A stretch of DNA of 64,000 bases from the NCBI GenBank assembly GCA_964434165.1, contig CAYSUS010000032.1:1-64000 (forward strand). The letters are read 5' to 3'. The notes beneath the pieces were generated by a model. That model had not been told where the DNA came from. It saw only the letters and a program-made list of their open reading frames with translations, and searched no databases. A program made the translations under genes and the position numbers. Shown here one piece after another: positions 15,773-24,364 of the stretch; position 1 is the stretch's first letter; the number at the start of each line of letters is the position of its first letter. The DNA is from CAYSUS01 sp964434165. GTDB taxonomy: Bacteria; Planctomycetota; Planctomycetia; Pirellulales; Thermoguttaceae.

Positions 15773-17779
15773 CTAGGCGCTCTCGCGCAGACCCTCGAAC
15801 TGGATCTGGTAGAGGCGGCGGTAGAGCCCGCATCGGCCCCTGAGCTCTTCGTGCGAGCCCACATCGATGATCCGCCCTCCCTCCATGACCACGACCCGAT
15901 CGGCCAGGGCGAGCACGGCCAGGCGATGCGTGATGATCACGGTGGTGCGCCCGACGATGAACTCCTCGAGCACGTTCTGGATCAGCCGCTCGCTTTCCAG
16001 GTCCACCTGGCTCGTGGCCTCGTCGAGCAGGAGGACGGCCGGGTCGCGGAGGATCGCTCGAGCCAGCGTGATCCTCTGCCGCTGGCCGCCGGAGAGCCGG
16101 CTCCCCATGCTGCCCACCACGGTCTCGTATCCCTCGGGCAGATCCTCGAGTATGAACCGGTGGGCGTGGGCCTTCTCGGCGGCGCGGATCACGTCCTCGC
16201 GCGTCGCCTGCGGCGAGCCGTAGCGGATGTTGCTGAGCACCGTATCGTCGAAGAGCAGCGGTTCCTGCGTCACCAGGCCGATCTGGCGGCGCAAATCGCG
16301 CATGCGCACCGCCGGCAAGGGTACGCCGTCGAGCCGGATCTGCCCGGTGTCGGGATCGGCGAAGCGCAGGATCAGGTGCATCAGTGTGCTCTTCCCGCAT
16401 CCGTTCGGTCCCACGATGGCGATCGTTTCCCCAAAGCGGACCGTCAGGTCCACGTCCTCCAGCACCGGGCGGCCCGGGCGATAGCTGAAACTCACGCGGT
16501 CGAACACCAGGTCGCGTTGGTGGCGCGCGAGCGGAACCGGCGAGCTGGGATCCCGCAGGTTGGGCTCCCGGTCCAACAGGCTGTAGATCCGGTCGGCGGC
16601 CGCGGCCGCGCGCTGCAGGCGCGCAAACACGTCGGAGAGCTTGCGCGCGGGATCGGCGGCCCCGGCCAGCAGCCCGTAGAAGAGAAGCAAGGCGGCCAGG
16701 CTCAGCGGCCGCTCGGTCATGGGGATTCCCAGCAGGTGCGTCTCCCCCTCCAGCGCGAGGTACGCGCCGGCCAGAAGGGCCAGGCAGATCATGAGGATCC
16801 CGAGCATCTCGGTCATCGGATGCGAGAGGCTGTCGTACCGCGCGATCCGCATCGACTTGTTGAAATACTGCTTGCTGCCCACGTGGAAGCGGCGGCGTTC
16901 GTGGCGCTCCATGGTGAAGGCCTTGACGACCTTGATGCCCCGGAACGTCTCCTCGAGGATGTTGTACAGCTCGGCCATTCCCTCCATGGCGCGGCGATTG
17001 GCCCGCTTGAGCATCTTCGCCAGCCAGCGAATCGCCAGCGCGGCCAGCGGGGCGACGACGAGCGTGAGGAACAGCAGTCGCCAGCAGATGTAGGCCGCCC
17101 CCAGCAGGCAGGCGGCGCCCTTGAGCGGCTCGCGCACCAGCTTGCCGAACAGCACGTTCAAGCCCACCGACACGTTCTCGATGTCGTGGGTGAAGCGGCT
17201 CATCAGATCGCTCGTGCCCTCGTTGCTGAACAGCGCGGGCTCCATGCGGAGCGTGCGGCGGTAGAAGAGTTTGCGAAGCTCGAACTCCCCCAGCGCCGAA
17301 AGCCTTCCCACCAGGATCCCGTTCGCAATCAGGAACAGGCACTTGACGAAAGTCCCCACAAGCAGCGCGCCGATGAGGACCACGAGCGTCAGGAAGGGGC
17401 CGTTGGGCAGGTAGCGGTCGATGTAGGGCTCCACCCCGCGGAAGATGCGCTCGGCGCGCAGCTCGGCCGCGGCGCGCGACTCCGCTTCGCCGAGGTCGGC
17501 GCGGAGGCGCCCGCGTCGGTCCGCCGGGGCGACCCTCAGTTGCTCGCGGAGGTCCTCGGCCTCGGCCTCGAACTCGCCCGCCGTGCGCCGCGCCTTCTCG
17601 ATCTTGATGTCCACCCACTTCTGAAGGGAGTCGCCCTGGAAGGCAATCTCCACGAAAGGGTAGATCGTGCCGATATTCGCGCCCCATAGGATGCCCACGC
17701 CAAGGGCCGTGACGACCGACAGGAAGAGCGTGAACCGGTAGCGCAGGCACAAGCGGATAACCCGACCGAAATTCCTCAT
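15773..17779 (-). CDS. MsbA-type ABC exporter (TMD-NBD fusion)
   Basis: A homodimeric inner-membrane exporter half-transporter of 668 residues. It has six transmembrane helices (first about 14-35, second about 128-150) and then a nucleotide-binding domain. Walker A is GPNGCGKST (457-465), the signature LSGGQRQR (562-569), Walker B VLLLDEAT (582-589), and the H-loop sits in VIITHRLA. The loop between helices 1 and 2 is about 90 residues and predicted coiled-coil (EAEAEDLREQL, LGEAESRAAAELRAE), far longer than usual. ATG at 17779 was chosen because it opens at the juxtamembrane MRNFGRVIRLCLRYRF. A lipid or lipopolysaccharide substrate is likely but unproven. Confidence 0.88.
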   Translation of the reverse strand: MRNFGRVIRLCLRYRFTLFLSVVTALGVGILWGANIGTIYPFVEIAFQGDSLQKWVDIKIEKARRTAGEFEAEAEDLREQLRVAPADRRGRLRADLGEAESRAAAELRAERIFRGVEPYIDRYLPNGPFLTLVVLIGALLVGTFVKCLFLIANGILVGRLSALGEFELRKLFYRRTLRMEPALFSNEGTSDLMSRFTHDIENVSVGLNVLFGKLVREPLKGAACLLGAAYICWRLLFLTLVVAPLAALAIRWLAKMLKRANRRAMEGMAELYNILEETFRGIKVVKAFTMERHERRRFHVGSKQYFNKSMRIARYDSLSHPMTEMLGILMICLALLAGAYLALEGETHLLGIPMTERPLSLAALLLFYGLLAGAADPARKLSDVFARLQRAAAAADRIYSLLDREPNLRDPSSPVPLARHQRDLVFDRVSFSYRPGRPVLEDVDLTVRFGETIAIVGPNGCGKSTLMHLILRFADPDTGQIRLDGVPLPAVRMRDLRRQIGLVTQEPLLFDDTVLSNIRYGSPQATREDVIRAAEKAHAHRFILEDLPEGYETVVGSMGSRLSGGQRQRITLARAILRDPAVLLLDEATSQVDLESERLIQNVLEEFIVGRTTVIITHRLAVLALADRVVVMEGGRIIDVGSHEELRGRCGLYRRLYQIQFEGLRESA

Positions 17780-18077
17780 GCCAGCTCCATCCTTGGGCAT
17801 GGTGGGGATCGTCGGCGGCTGCGCCGCGATCCGCGCGGGGGGGGTGAGACCGGGACCTCCTGCCACGTAAGGCGATCGCAGTCCGACCGATCCGGGCTGG
17901 GCGCCTCTTGTAGCAGATAAGGCAGCAGTCTCCAAGGCCGAGCCTCGGCCCCCTGCCCGCCACCTGAACGGGTTGCCACCTGGCCAGGGAGGTGGAGAAT
18001 GTGAGCTACGGTAGTCTAGGAATTGCCAGGCCCAGGCATGCCATCATACCCCTCTAAATGGGGATAGATTCCCGCTC

Positions 18078-19913
18078 ATGTCCACCTCCCAATCCGACGC
18101 CGCCACGGCCGGGCAGCCCGACTGCCCAGCCGAATTGCGGGGCCGCGACTTCGCCCTCGCCGCGGGGTTGATGCTCGGGTTGCTTCTGCTCTATCAGATC
18201 AATGGCGGCTTTCTGCCCGGCAACGATGCCGCGGCCAACCTCTATCTCCCGGTTGAACTGATCCACCAAGGCAGCCTCTCCTTCCGGCCCGACTCCATGC
18301 CCCAGATGTTCATCTGGCGGATCGAGTCGGGCGGAGAGCAACGCCGCCTGTCGGTTCGCGACTGGCACGGGCAGCCCGACGAAGCAACGCGCCGGTGGCT
18401 CGCCGAAGCTCGGTCGGAGGGCATCCCTGCGGACGCCACCTGGGGCGACCTTCGTCGCGCCGGACGGATCGAGATGGACCGGCCCGAGTATTACCTGGTC
18501 CCGTCGGTCGATCCCGAGCAGAAGGGCTACGTCAACCAGTTCGGGCCGGGCGCCGGCCTGACGGCCCTGCCGGTCTTGGGCTTGCTCGATCTGCTGGTCG
18601 GCGATCTGCGCCGGCACCCGGCCGCGCTCTGGTACGGAGGCAAGTGGGTGGCGTCGCTCTGCGTGGCGGCCTCGGCGGCAATCGTGTTTCTCGCCCTGGT
18701 GCCGCTGACAGGACGCCGCGCCGCGCTGATCATCGCCGCCCTCTACGGGGCCGGCACGTGCGTGTGGAGCGTGGCCAGCCAGACGCTCTGGCAGAGCGGG
18801 CCCAACCTGTTCTTCCTCGCGCTGGGCGGTCTCTGTCTGCTGCGCATCGGCCGCCGCGCCTGGTGGGCGGCCGGATGCGGTGCGGCGCTGGGCTGGGCCG
18901 TGGTCTGCCGGCCCACGTCGGCCGTCGTGGTCATGGCCGTCGGGGCGTATCTCGCGGCTTGGACGATCCACCGCATCCGCGTTGGCTGCTTCACCGGCGG
19001 GCCCGTGGCGGCTGCCGCCCCGCTGCTGGCCTTCGTGGCGGCGGGCTTGCCGTTCGCCATCGCCCTGGCCGCGTACAACACCTACTACCTGGGCTCTCCG
19101 CTCTCGTTCGGTCAGACGATCGCCGGCGCGCAGATCGCCGCGGAGAAGCTTGGGGCTCCCAATCCCTGGGGCGGATCGTTCTGGGAGGGCTTCTACGGCA
19201 TGCTGATCAGCCCCTCGCGCGGGCTGCTGGTCTATTCGCCGGTCCTCATCTTCGCCGGTTGGGGAATCGTCCACATGTGGCGCGAGCCTCGCATGGAACG
19301 CCTGCGCCCGCTGGGCGTGGCCGCCGTCCTCATGCTGCTGATCCAGTCCAAGTGGTATAGCTGGCACGGCGGCTGGTCGTTCGGCTACCGGCTGATGGTC
19401 GATGCCATGCCGCTGGCCGCGCTCAGCGCGGCCGCGGTCGTCGAGCGGGTGCGGACGAGCAGAGCCTGGCTCGGCGCGGCCGCCGCGCTTGCGGTCTGGT
19501 CGATTGGCGTGCAGGTGATCGGGGCCTTCGCGTATGATGTCGTGGGCTGGAACCACCGCGAGGCGTTCCTCGTGCGCCACCCGGACGGCCGCGCCATGGT
19601 GACCCTCGAGCGGGCCCAGGCCGAGCAGATCGCCGGCCCGTTCGATGGCCGCGTGCGATCCGTCCGTCTCGACGTCGATCGGCCCGCGTTTCGCGGACGG
19701 CTCTGGTCGCTCGGCGACAACCCGCTGGCTTACTACGTCAACCACTTCGCGCAGTCCCGCAGGAACAAGCAGTGGATGATCCAGGCCGTGATTCATCCCC
19801 CGTCGGGTCAGCTCGGCCCGGCCTACGAGGAACCCGAGCAGAAGGCCGCGGCGGACCCCGGCGCGCGGCCTTCCCCCGACGCGGCAACTCCCGAAACCGC
19901 CGGCGAGAAATGA
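18078..19913 (+). CDS. Multi-spanning GT-C-like glycosyltransferase
   Basis: A 611-residue protein with about ten hydrophobic helices. The first exit loop contains GGFLPGNDAAANLY (D50), the place of the catalytic acidic residue in GT-C transferases that use lipid-phosphate sugars. Later loops are rich in Trp, Tyr and Gly (SKWYSWHGGWSFGYRLMVD). It overlaps functionally with the next gene: the stop and the ATG of the GT2 gene are separated by one base. That pairing (a GT2 making polyprenyl-phosphate sugar, then a GT-C using it) supports the call. The C-terminus is soluble and Pro/Ala-rich. Acceptor unknown. Confidence 0.7.
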   Translation: MSTSQSDAATAGQPDCPAELRGRDFALAAGLMLGLLLLYQINGGFLPGNDAAANLYLPVELIHQGSLSFRPDSMPQMFIWRIESGGEQRRLSVRDWHGQPDEATRRWLAEARSEGIPADATWGDLRRAGRIEMDRPEYYLVPSVDPEQKGYVNQFGPGAGLTALPVLGLLDLLVGDLRRHPAALWYGGKWVASLCVAASAAIVFLALVPLTGRRAALIIAALYGAGTCVWSVASQTLWQSGPNLFFLALGGLCLLRIGRRAWWAAGCGAALGWAVVCRPTSAVVVMAVGAYLAAWTIHRIRVGCFTGGPVAAAAPLLAFVAAGLPFAIALAAYNTYYLGSPLSFGQTIAGAQIAAEKLGAPNPWGGSFWEGFYGMLISPSRGLLVYSPVLIFAGWGIVHMWREPRMERLRPLGVAAVLMLLIQSKWYSWHGGWSFGYRLMVDAMPLAALSAAAVVERVRTSRAWLGAAAALAVWSIGVQVIGAFAYDVVGWNHREAFLVRHPDGRAMVTLERAQAEQIAGPFDGRVRSVRLDVDRPAFRGRLWSLGDNPLAYYVNHFAQSRRNKQWMIQAVIHPPSGQLGPAYEEPEQKAAADPGARPSPDAATPETAGEK

Positions 19914-19914
19914 C

Positions 19915-20769
19915 ATGGCCTCCGAGCCGCTTTCACATCAATCCGCTCACGAGTGCCCGGTCTGCGGCGGCCCCTTCGACGCCGGGCAGTCGCCCCCCTT
20001 GAGCCCCGGCCAACTCCAGCAGCTGCTCGGCGAGGCGGCCTGCCGGCGCCTGGGGATCATCGAGCTTCCCGAGGACTTGCGCCTTTCGGTGGTGATCCCC
20101 GTGTTCAACGAGCGGGAGACGCTTCACGAGATCGTCCGACGCGTGCGCGCGGTGCCGATCCCCAAGCAGATCGTCCTGGTGGACGACGGCAGCAGCGACG
20201 GCACCCGCGACCTGCTGCGGCAGATGGAAGGGGACGACGACCTGTGCGTGGCCTATCACGACCGCAACCGCGGCAAGGGCGCGGCCCTGCGCACCGGGTT
20301 CGCCCACGTCACGGGCCACATCGTGATCATCCAGGACGCCGACCTGGAGTACGACCCGGCCCAGTATCCGGACCTGATCCAGCCGATCGTCGAGGGCCGG
20401 GCCGACGTGGTGTTCGGCTCGCGGTTCGCCTCGGGCGGGCCGCACCGCGTGCTGTACTTCTGGCACTCGCTGGCCAACCGGATGCTGACCTCGCTCTCCA
20501 ACATGTTCACGGACCTGAACCTCACGGACATGGAGACCTGCTACAAGGTCTTCCGCCGCGAGGTCATCGAGGCCCTCACCCCGACGCTGAAGCAGAACCG
20601 CTTCGGCTTCGAGCCGGAGATCACCGCCAAGGTCGCCCGACGCGGCTACCGGATCTACGAGATCGGCATCAGCTACGCGGGCAGGACGTACCAGGAGGGC
20701 AAGAAGATCGGCCTTAGGGACGCGTTCCAGGCGCTGTGGTGCATCCTGCGGTACTGGAAGTGGGATTGA
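19915..20769 (+). CDS. GT2 family glycosyltransferase (DPM1/polyprenyl-P type)
   Basis: A 284-residue GT-A enzyme. The core from residue 57 (LSVVIPVFNERETLHEIV) has the nucleotide-binding VDDGSSDGT (89-97) and the DAD metal motif (141-143). Its best resemblance is to dolichol/undecaprenyl-phosphate mannosyl- or glucosyltransferases without a C-terminal membrane domain. Residues 13-18 (ECPVCGG) form a CxxC knuckle followed by a Pro/Gln-rich linker, unusual for the family. One base separates its ATG from the upstream stop codon, indicating translational coupling. Confidence 0.88.
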   Translation: MASEPLSHQSAHECPVCGGPFDAGQSPPLSPGQLQQLLGEAACRRLGIIELPEDLRLSVVIPVFNERETLHEIVRRVRAVPIPKQIVLVDDGSSDGTRDLLRQMEGDDDLCVAYHDRNRGKGAALRTGFAHVTGHIVIIQDADLEYDPAQYPDLIQPIVEGRADVVFGSRFASGGPHRVLYFWHSLANRMLTSLSNMFTDLNLTDMETCYKVFRREVIEALTPTLKQNRFGFEPEITAKVARRGYRIYEIGISYAGRTYQEGKKIGLRDAFQALWCILRYWKWD

Positions 20770-20847
20770 CCCCTCGCCGTGCAGCGACGCCAGGCGAGGC
20801 GGCGGACCGGGCGCGCTGCGCCGCCTCAAGACGGGAACCGGCCGCGG

Positions 20848-21702
20848 TCAGTCGCGCTCCCGCTTCTGCGCCTCGCCCGTCATCGGAACGAAGGCCACGG
20901 GGGCCACCTTGCGCCGCCTCAGGGTGCCGTCCTCCTGCTTCTCGATCACCAGCAGCTCCTGCGCCCACCATCGCCCGCCCACGGGAATCACCAGCCGGCC
21001 CCCCTTGGCCAACTGGTCGGTCAGCGGTTTGGGCACGTGCTCCGGCGCGGCGGCGACGATGATCACGTCGAACGGGGCCTTGTCGGGCCAGCCCCGGTAG
21101 CCATCGCCCGCCCGCACCGTGACGTTCTTGTAGCCCAGCTCCTCAAGCCGCTTCCTGGCCGCCTCTGCCAGCGGCTCGACGATCTCGATGCCGTACACCT
21201 CGTCGCACAGCTCGCCCAGCACCGCCGCCTGGTAGCCCGAGCCCGTGCCGATATCCAACGCGCGGCTCTTCTTCCCAGGCTGGGCGAGCTGCGTCATCAG
21301 AGCCACGATGTACGGCTGCGAGATGGTCTGCCCGTGACCGATCGGAAGCGGCCGGTCCTCGTACGCCCGATGCTGCTGCGACTCGGACACGAAGTCGTGC
21401 CGCGGCACCCGGGCGACGGCCTCCAGCACGCGCTGGTCGCGGATGTCGCGGCCCAACAGGTCGCGGTCGATCATCCGCTGTCGGGCCTCGGTCATGGCTT
21501 CGCGCTCGCTGGGCAGGGCCGGCACTTGGATCTCCGGCGGCTTGGTGGAGGGACTCGACGGCCTTCTCCTGCCGGGCGGCTCCGCCCAGGCGACCAACAG
21601 CGCCCCGGCCACGACCACCCCCAGCAATCCCCCGGCCGCGATCGCCGGCCAAAACGCGCCGGCAGACATCGACTTGCGCCCCGCGGACCCTGCTCCGTTC
21701 AT
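20848..21702 (-). CDS. pcm: Protein-L-isoaspartate O-methyltransferase, membrane-anchored
   Basis: Methylates L-isoaspartyl residues in damaged proteins using SAM, starting their repair. The catalytic domain spans about residues 68-284: RDQRVLEAVARVPRHDFV, the PCMT signature GQTISQPYIVALM, SAM motif I LDIGTGSGYQAA (149-160), and VGGRWWAQELLVI. An extra N-terminal hydrophobic helix (about 15-40) and a Pro-rich linker suggest membrane anchoring or export, whereas typical Pcm is cytosolic. With export, repair of periplasmic proteins would need a SAM supply, so a cytoplasm-facing anchor is more plausible. Single gene, minus strand. Confidence 0.9.
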   Translation of the reverse strand: MNGAGSAGRKSMSAGAFWPAIAAGGLLGVVVAGALLVAWAEPPGRRRPSSPSTKPPEIQVPALPSEREAMTEARQRMIDRDLLGRDIRDQRVLEAVARVPRHDFVSESQQHRAYEDRPLPIGHGQTISQPYIVALMTQLAQPGKKSRALDIGTGSGYQAAVLGELCDEVYGIEIVEPLAEAARKRLEELGYKNVTVRAGDGYRGWPDKAPFDVIIVAAAPEHVPKPLTDQLAKGGRLVIPVGGRWWAQELLVIEKQEDGTLRRRKVAPVAFVPMTGEAQKRERD

Positions 21703-22016
21703 GACGTTGCCCCCGCTGCTCGAGTCTTGGTCTTACCAGCAGTCTATCGCGCTGGCCCGCGGCGCGGCAAGTGCAGGGGGTTGACAGGGCCCCTCATGCG
21801 GAGTATCACATCCGCACCTTTCAGTTCCAGACTTTCGAAGTCTTCAAGACTCCGGAAGTCTCTCTGGCCGGAAACGAGCCCGTGACGTTCGGAGCAGACC
21901 AACCGCGCAGCGACGGCCCCGCCGGCGGCGAGGAGCAGTACGCCTTGCGGGCCGACCCGGTCGCGCGGCCCATGCCCGACTATGTCACCCGCTGCATGGG
22001 ACGCGCGGAGGAGCGA
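21703..22016. other. Divergent intergenic region with repeat copy 2
   Basis: This 314-base region lies between the divergent pcm and the next plus-strand gene. It holds copy 2 of the palindromic repeat and otherwise nothing I can name. An open frame runs through it in phase with the downstream gene, but it reads through the repeat and is unlikely to be translated. Confidence 0.6.
21829..21861. repeat. Dispersed palindromic repeat, copy 2
   Basis: AGACTTTCGAAGTCT (21829-21843), TCA spacer, then AGACTCCGGAAGTCT (21847-21861). It has the same architecture as copy 1 with two degenerated positions. It lies in the divergent region, so here it cannot be serving as a terminator for both flanking genes. 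Confidence 0.8.
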
Positions 22017-22778
22017 ATGACGAGCGCGGCCGCGGAGCCGCCCCCGCCGCCGCGCCTGCCGCTGTTTTCGGGCGTGTTCACGTTTCCCTTCTATCCGACC
22101 TCGCTCGCCGTGTGGGTGTTCATCGCCTCAGGAACGATGATCAGCGGCTACCTGCTGATGTTCTGGATCAACTACGGGCAGGTGATCGGGCTTCTCGGGG
22201 CGCGGCTCTTCGGCCCGCCCACCTGCGCGGCCGCCGCGCTCACCTTCGGCTACGCGGCCTGCTGCTGGATGGGCATCATCGAAGAGACGTCCAACGGCTG
22301 GGACGCCATCGAGACCTGGCCCGACATCAACTGGAAGGAATGGATCTGGAACCTGGCCCACCTGGCCACGCTGGGCCTTCAGGCGGGCATCGTCGGCATG
22401 GCGGTGCAACTGGCGGTCGGGTCGCGGACCTGGGCGCCGCTTCTGATCGGCGCCTGGTTCGCCTTCCCCCTGGTGCTGCTCTCGGCGCTGTCGGCCGACG
22501 GGGCCTGGGTGCCGCTGAACACGCTTCCCATCGTGGCCAGCATGGGGCGGCGCCTGGTAAGCTGGATCGTGTTCTACGTGGAGATCACGGCGCTGGCCGG
22601 GGCGTGGATCGTCCTGGTGACGCTGGGCCTCTGGACCGCGCCGTGGCTCGTCCCCTTGTACGCGGCGCCGCTTCTGGCGGCGATCCTGCTGATCTACGCC
22701 CGACTCGTGGGCCGTCTGGCCGCGATCATCGCGGAGCTCGACGAAGACGACGAGGACGCGAGCGAAGAGGAGCCGTGA
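22017..22778 (+). CDS. Multi-spanning membrane protein of unknown function
   Basis: A 253-residue protein with about six transmembrane helices (for example SLAVWVFIASGTMISGYLLM and LVSWIVFYVEITALAGAWIV) and a strongly acidic C-terminus (LDEDDEDASEEEP). ATG at 22017 was chosen because GGAGGAG lies four bases upstream; the longer in-frame reading passes through the palindromic repeat. The family is not recognised. A lipoprotein gene and a zinc-ribbon membrane protein gene follow on the same strand with gaps of 62 and 48 bases, so the three may form an operon. Confidence 0.75.
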   Translation: MTSAAAEPPPPPRLPLFSGVFTFPFYPTSLAVWVFIASGTMISGYLLMFWINYGQVIGLLGARLFGPPTCAAAALTFGYAACCWMGIIEETSNGWDAIETWPDINWKEWIWNLAHLATLGLQAGIVGMAVQLAVGSRTWAPLLIGAWFAFPLVLLSALSADGAWVPLNTLPIVASMGRRLVSWIVFYVEITALAGAWIVLVTLGLWTAPWLVPLYAAPLLAAILLIYARLVGRLAAIIAELDEDDEDASEEEP

Positions 22779-22840
22779 AGCCGCCCCGAACTGCCGGCGG
22801 CGCTCAGACCAACCCGGAGAAACCAAGGAGACCCCGTGCC

Positions 22841-23443
22841 ATGACGACCCGACGCATCGCTTCGCTCCCGGCGGCGCTGGCCGTGCTTCTAGCCTGCCTG
22901 GCCGGCTGCGGCGGCAGCGCCGTGGTGCCGTCGTCCTACACGACCTACAACGCCAAGGACGGCTCGTTCCAGATCGAGCTGCCGGCCGAGTGGGAGATCG
23001 AAGGCGGCGGGCGCGGGTCCTACGCCTGGGCCAAGGCGACCTCCGGCGGGGCCGTGATCCGCGTGGAGACCAGCGTGGCCGGCTCGCTGATGGGCGACAT
23101 CGCCGCGTCGCAGAACGCGATGCTCGGCGACGAGGTGCCCGACGAGGAGACGGCCCCGGTCCACGAGGTCCATCTCGTCGAGCAGGAGGCGTTCACCGAA
23201 GAGAAGGGCTGCCAAGAGGAGGACCCGGTGGCCATCAAGACGGGCATGGGCGACTCGCGCCGCAGCGAGTTCAGCGGCTCGGGTACGTTCGGCGGCGCCC
23301 TCCGCGGCTACCGCGTCACGGCCCTGGGCCGCGATCTGCGAATCCGCGTGGTCTGCATGTGCCCCGAGTCGCAGTGGGCGGAGCTCCAGCCGGCCTTCGA
23401 CCACGCCATCGAAAGCCTCGCCCACGGCAAGCCGGAGCGGTAG
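22841..23443 (+). CDS. Putative lipoprotein
   Basis: A 200-residue protein with a type II signal: hydrophobic core SLPAALAVLLACLAGC with lipobox LAGC, lipidated Cys about residue 24. The mature domain begins with a strand-rich part (YNAKDGSFQIELPAEWEIEG), typical of PsbP/DUF1795-like folds that read surface-exposed proteins, and ends with a predicted helix. Ligand unknown. The start ATG at 22841 has AAGGAG ten bases upstream. It lies in the middle of a three-gene group with membrane proteins on both sides. Confidence 0.8.
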   Translation: MTTRRIASLPAALAVLLACLAGCGGSAVVPSSYTTYNAKDGSFQIELPAEWEIEGGGRGSYAWAKATSGGAVIRVETSVAGSLMGDIAASQNAMLGDEVPDEETAPVHEVHLVEQEAFTEEKGCQEEDPVAIKTGMGDSRRSEFSGSGTFGGALRGYRVTALGRDLRIRVVCMCPESQWAELQPAFDHAIESLAHGKPER

Positions 23444-23491
23444 ATGCAAACCGGGCCTCGGCGCTCGCCCCATGGCCCCCAAGGAGTCGCA

Positions 23492-24118
23492 ATGGGCATC
23501 CCGGTCGTCTGCGAGAACTGCCAGGCGCGGCTGGAAGTCCCGGACCGGGCTGCCGGCACGACGGAGAGGTGCCCCAAGTGCTCGTCGAGTGTGCGGATTC
23601 CCCACGCGGTGCCCGAAGCGCCAGATGGGCTGGAGGTGATGGGTGACGTCGATCGGGTGGCAGGGCTGAAGGTCCTGGGCGAAGCCCCGCACGGATCGCC
23701 GCCGGCGACCGCCGACTCGGAAGGCCCCGCGCGCTTCAACATGATGCCGACCGATTGGGCGGTCGTCGCCTGCCTGGTACTCCAAGGCACCTTTCTCGCG
23801 GCGCTGGCCGTGATCGCAGCGCCCCGGAGGGCGGCGCTGGAGCCCCTGGTCCTGGTCGAGCTGGTGGTCGGCGTGGTGGTCGGGCTGGTCGGCCTGGCAT
23901 GGATCGCCCGGCTGTTCCGCAGCGATCCGGAGCGCGAGGAGATCCTCGCCCGGCTCCCGCCGCGCGTCGTGTTCGTCGTCGCCGCCGTCTACTACGCCTT
24001 CTACCGCCCGCGAAGGGCGGCGCATGCCAGGGCGGCGCTGCTCGGGGGCATGGTGCTGTTCTTCGGCTCGTGGCCGGCGCTGATGATGCTTCATCCTCCC
24101 GAGTGGCTCAAGATGTGA
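23492..24118 (+). CDS. Zinc-ribbon plus transmembrane protein
   Basis: A 208-residue protein. It opens with a zinc ribbon with two CxxC knuckles (VCENCQ and RCPKCS, about residues 6-32), a type very common in planctomycete proteins. A Pro/Ala linker follows, then three to four hydrophobic helices (VVACLVLQGTFLAALAVIAA and later). ATG at 23492 has AAGGAG six bases upstream and matches the family start MGIPV.CE.C. The ribbon would lie in the cytoplasm. Function unknown. Confidence 0.8.
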   Translation: MGIPVVCENCQARLEVPDRAAGTTERCPKCSSSVRIPHAVPEAPDGLEVMGDVDRVAGLKVLGEAPHGSPPATADSEGPARFNMMPTDWAVVACLVLQGTFLAALAVIAAPRRAALEPLVLVELVVGVVVGLVGLAWIARLFRSDPEREEILARLPPRVVFVVAAVYYAFYRPRRAAHARAALLGGMVLFFGSWPALMMLHPPEWLKM

Positions 24119-24139
24119 TGGGAGCGCCTTAGTTCCCCA

Positions 24140-24364
24140 GTTCCGGGGACACCATACGTAATTATCGTTTCGACGCCTTCTTCGGGCGGGGCTTCTGCCG
24201 ACGCAACAAGCGGCCGAGCTTCTTCTCCAACCGCGCTGGAAGCTCCTCGCTCCCAAGGACCCGGCCTGTCCGCTCGTGTTCGCGGAAGCGCTCCAACTCC
24301 TCGTCGGTCAATCGAGCCATGCCCGTCCGTGGGCGCCAAGAGTTATGTATGATGTCCCCGGAAC
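24140..24364. mobile_element. RAYT-derived miniature element with terminal inverted repeats
   Basis: The ends are inverted 23-base repeats: GTTCCGGGGACACCATACGT... at 24140-24162 and its near complement at 24342-24364, with 20 of 23 positions matching. The inside holds, on the minus strand, the last 52 codons of a REP-associated tyrosine transposase (IS200-like, TnpA_REP). The N-terminal catalytic part (HUH motif) is missing, so the element is non-autonomous. It looks like an internal-deletion derivative that could be mobilised by a full RAYT elsewhere. Confidence 0.75.
24162..24320 (-). pseudogene. C-terminal remnant of REP-associated tyrosine transposase (RAYT)
   Basis: The minus frame from the CAT at 24318-24320 to TTA at 24162-24164 reads 52 residues, including LTDEELERFREHERTGRVLG and LEKKLGRLLRRQKPRP. 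This is the conserved tail of RAYT/TnpA_REP proteins (E.R.R.H..TGRPLG..., LE..LGR.LRP.K.GRP). The HUH domain and the active-site Tyr that precede it in intact proteins are absent. Its stop codon runs into the terminal repeat, as in intact elements of this type. It is not expected to be functional. Confidence 0.7.

Noticed and set aside
21771..22016. N-terminal extension of the membrane protein gene at 22017
   Set aside because: The added frame reads through palindromic repeat copy 2, and GGAGGAG lies directly before ATG 22017.
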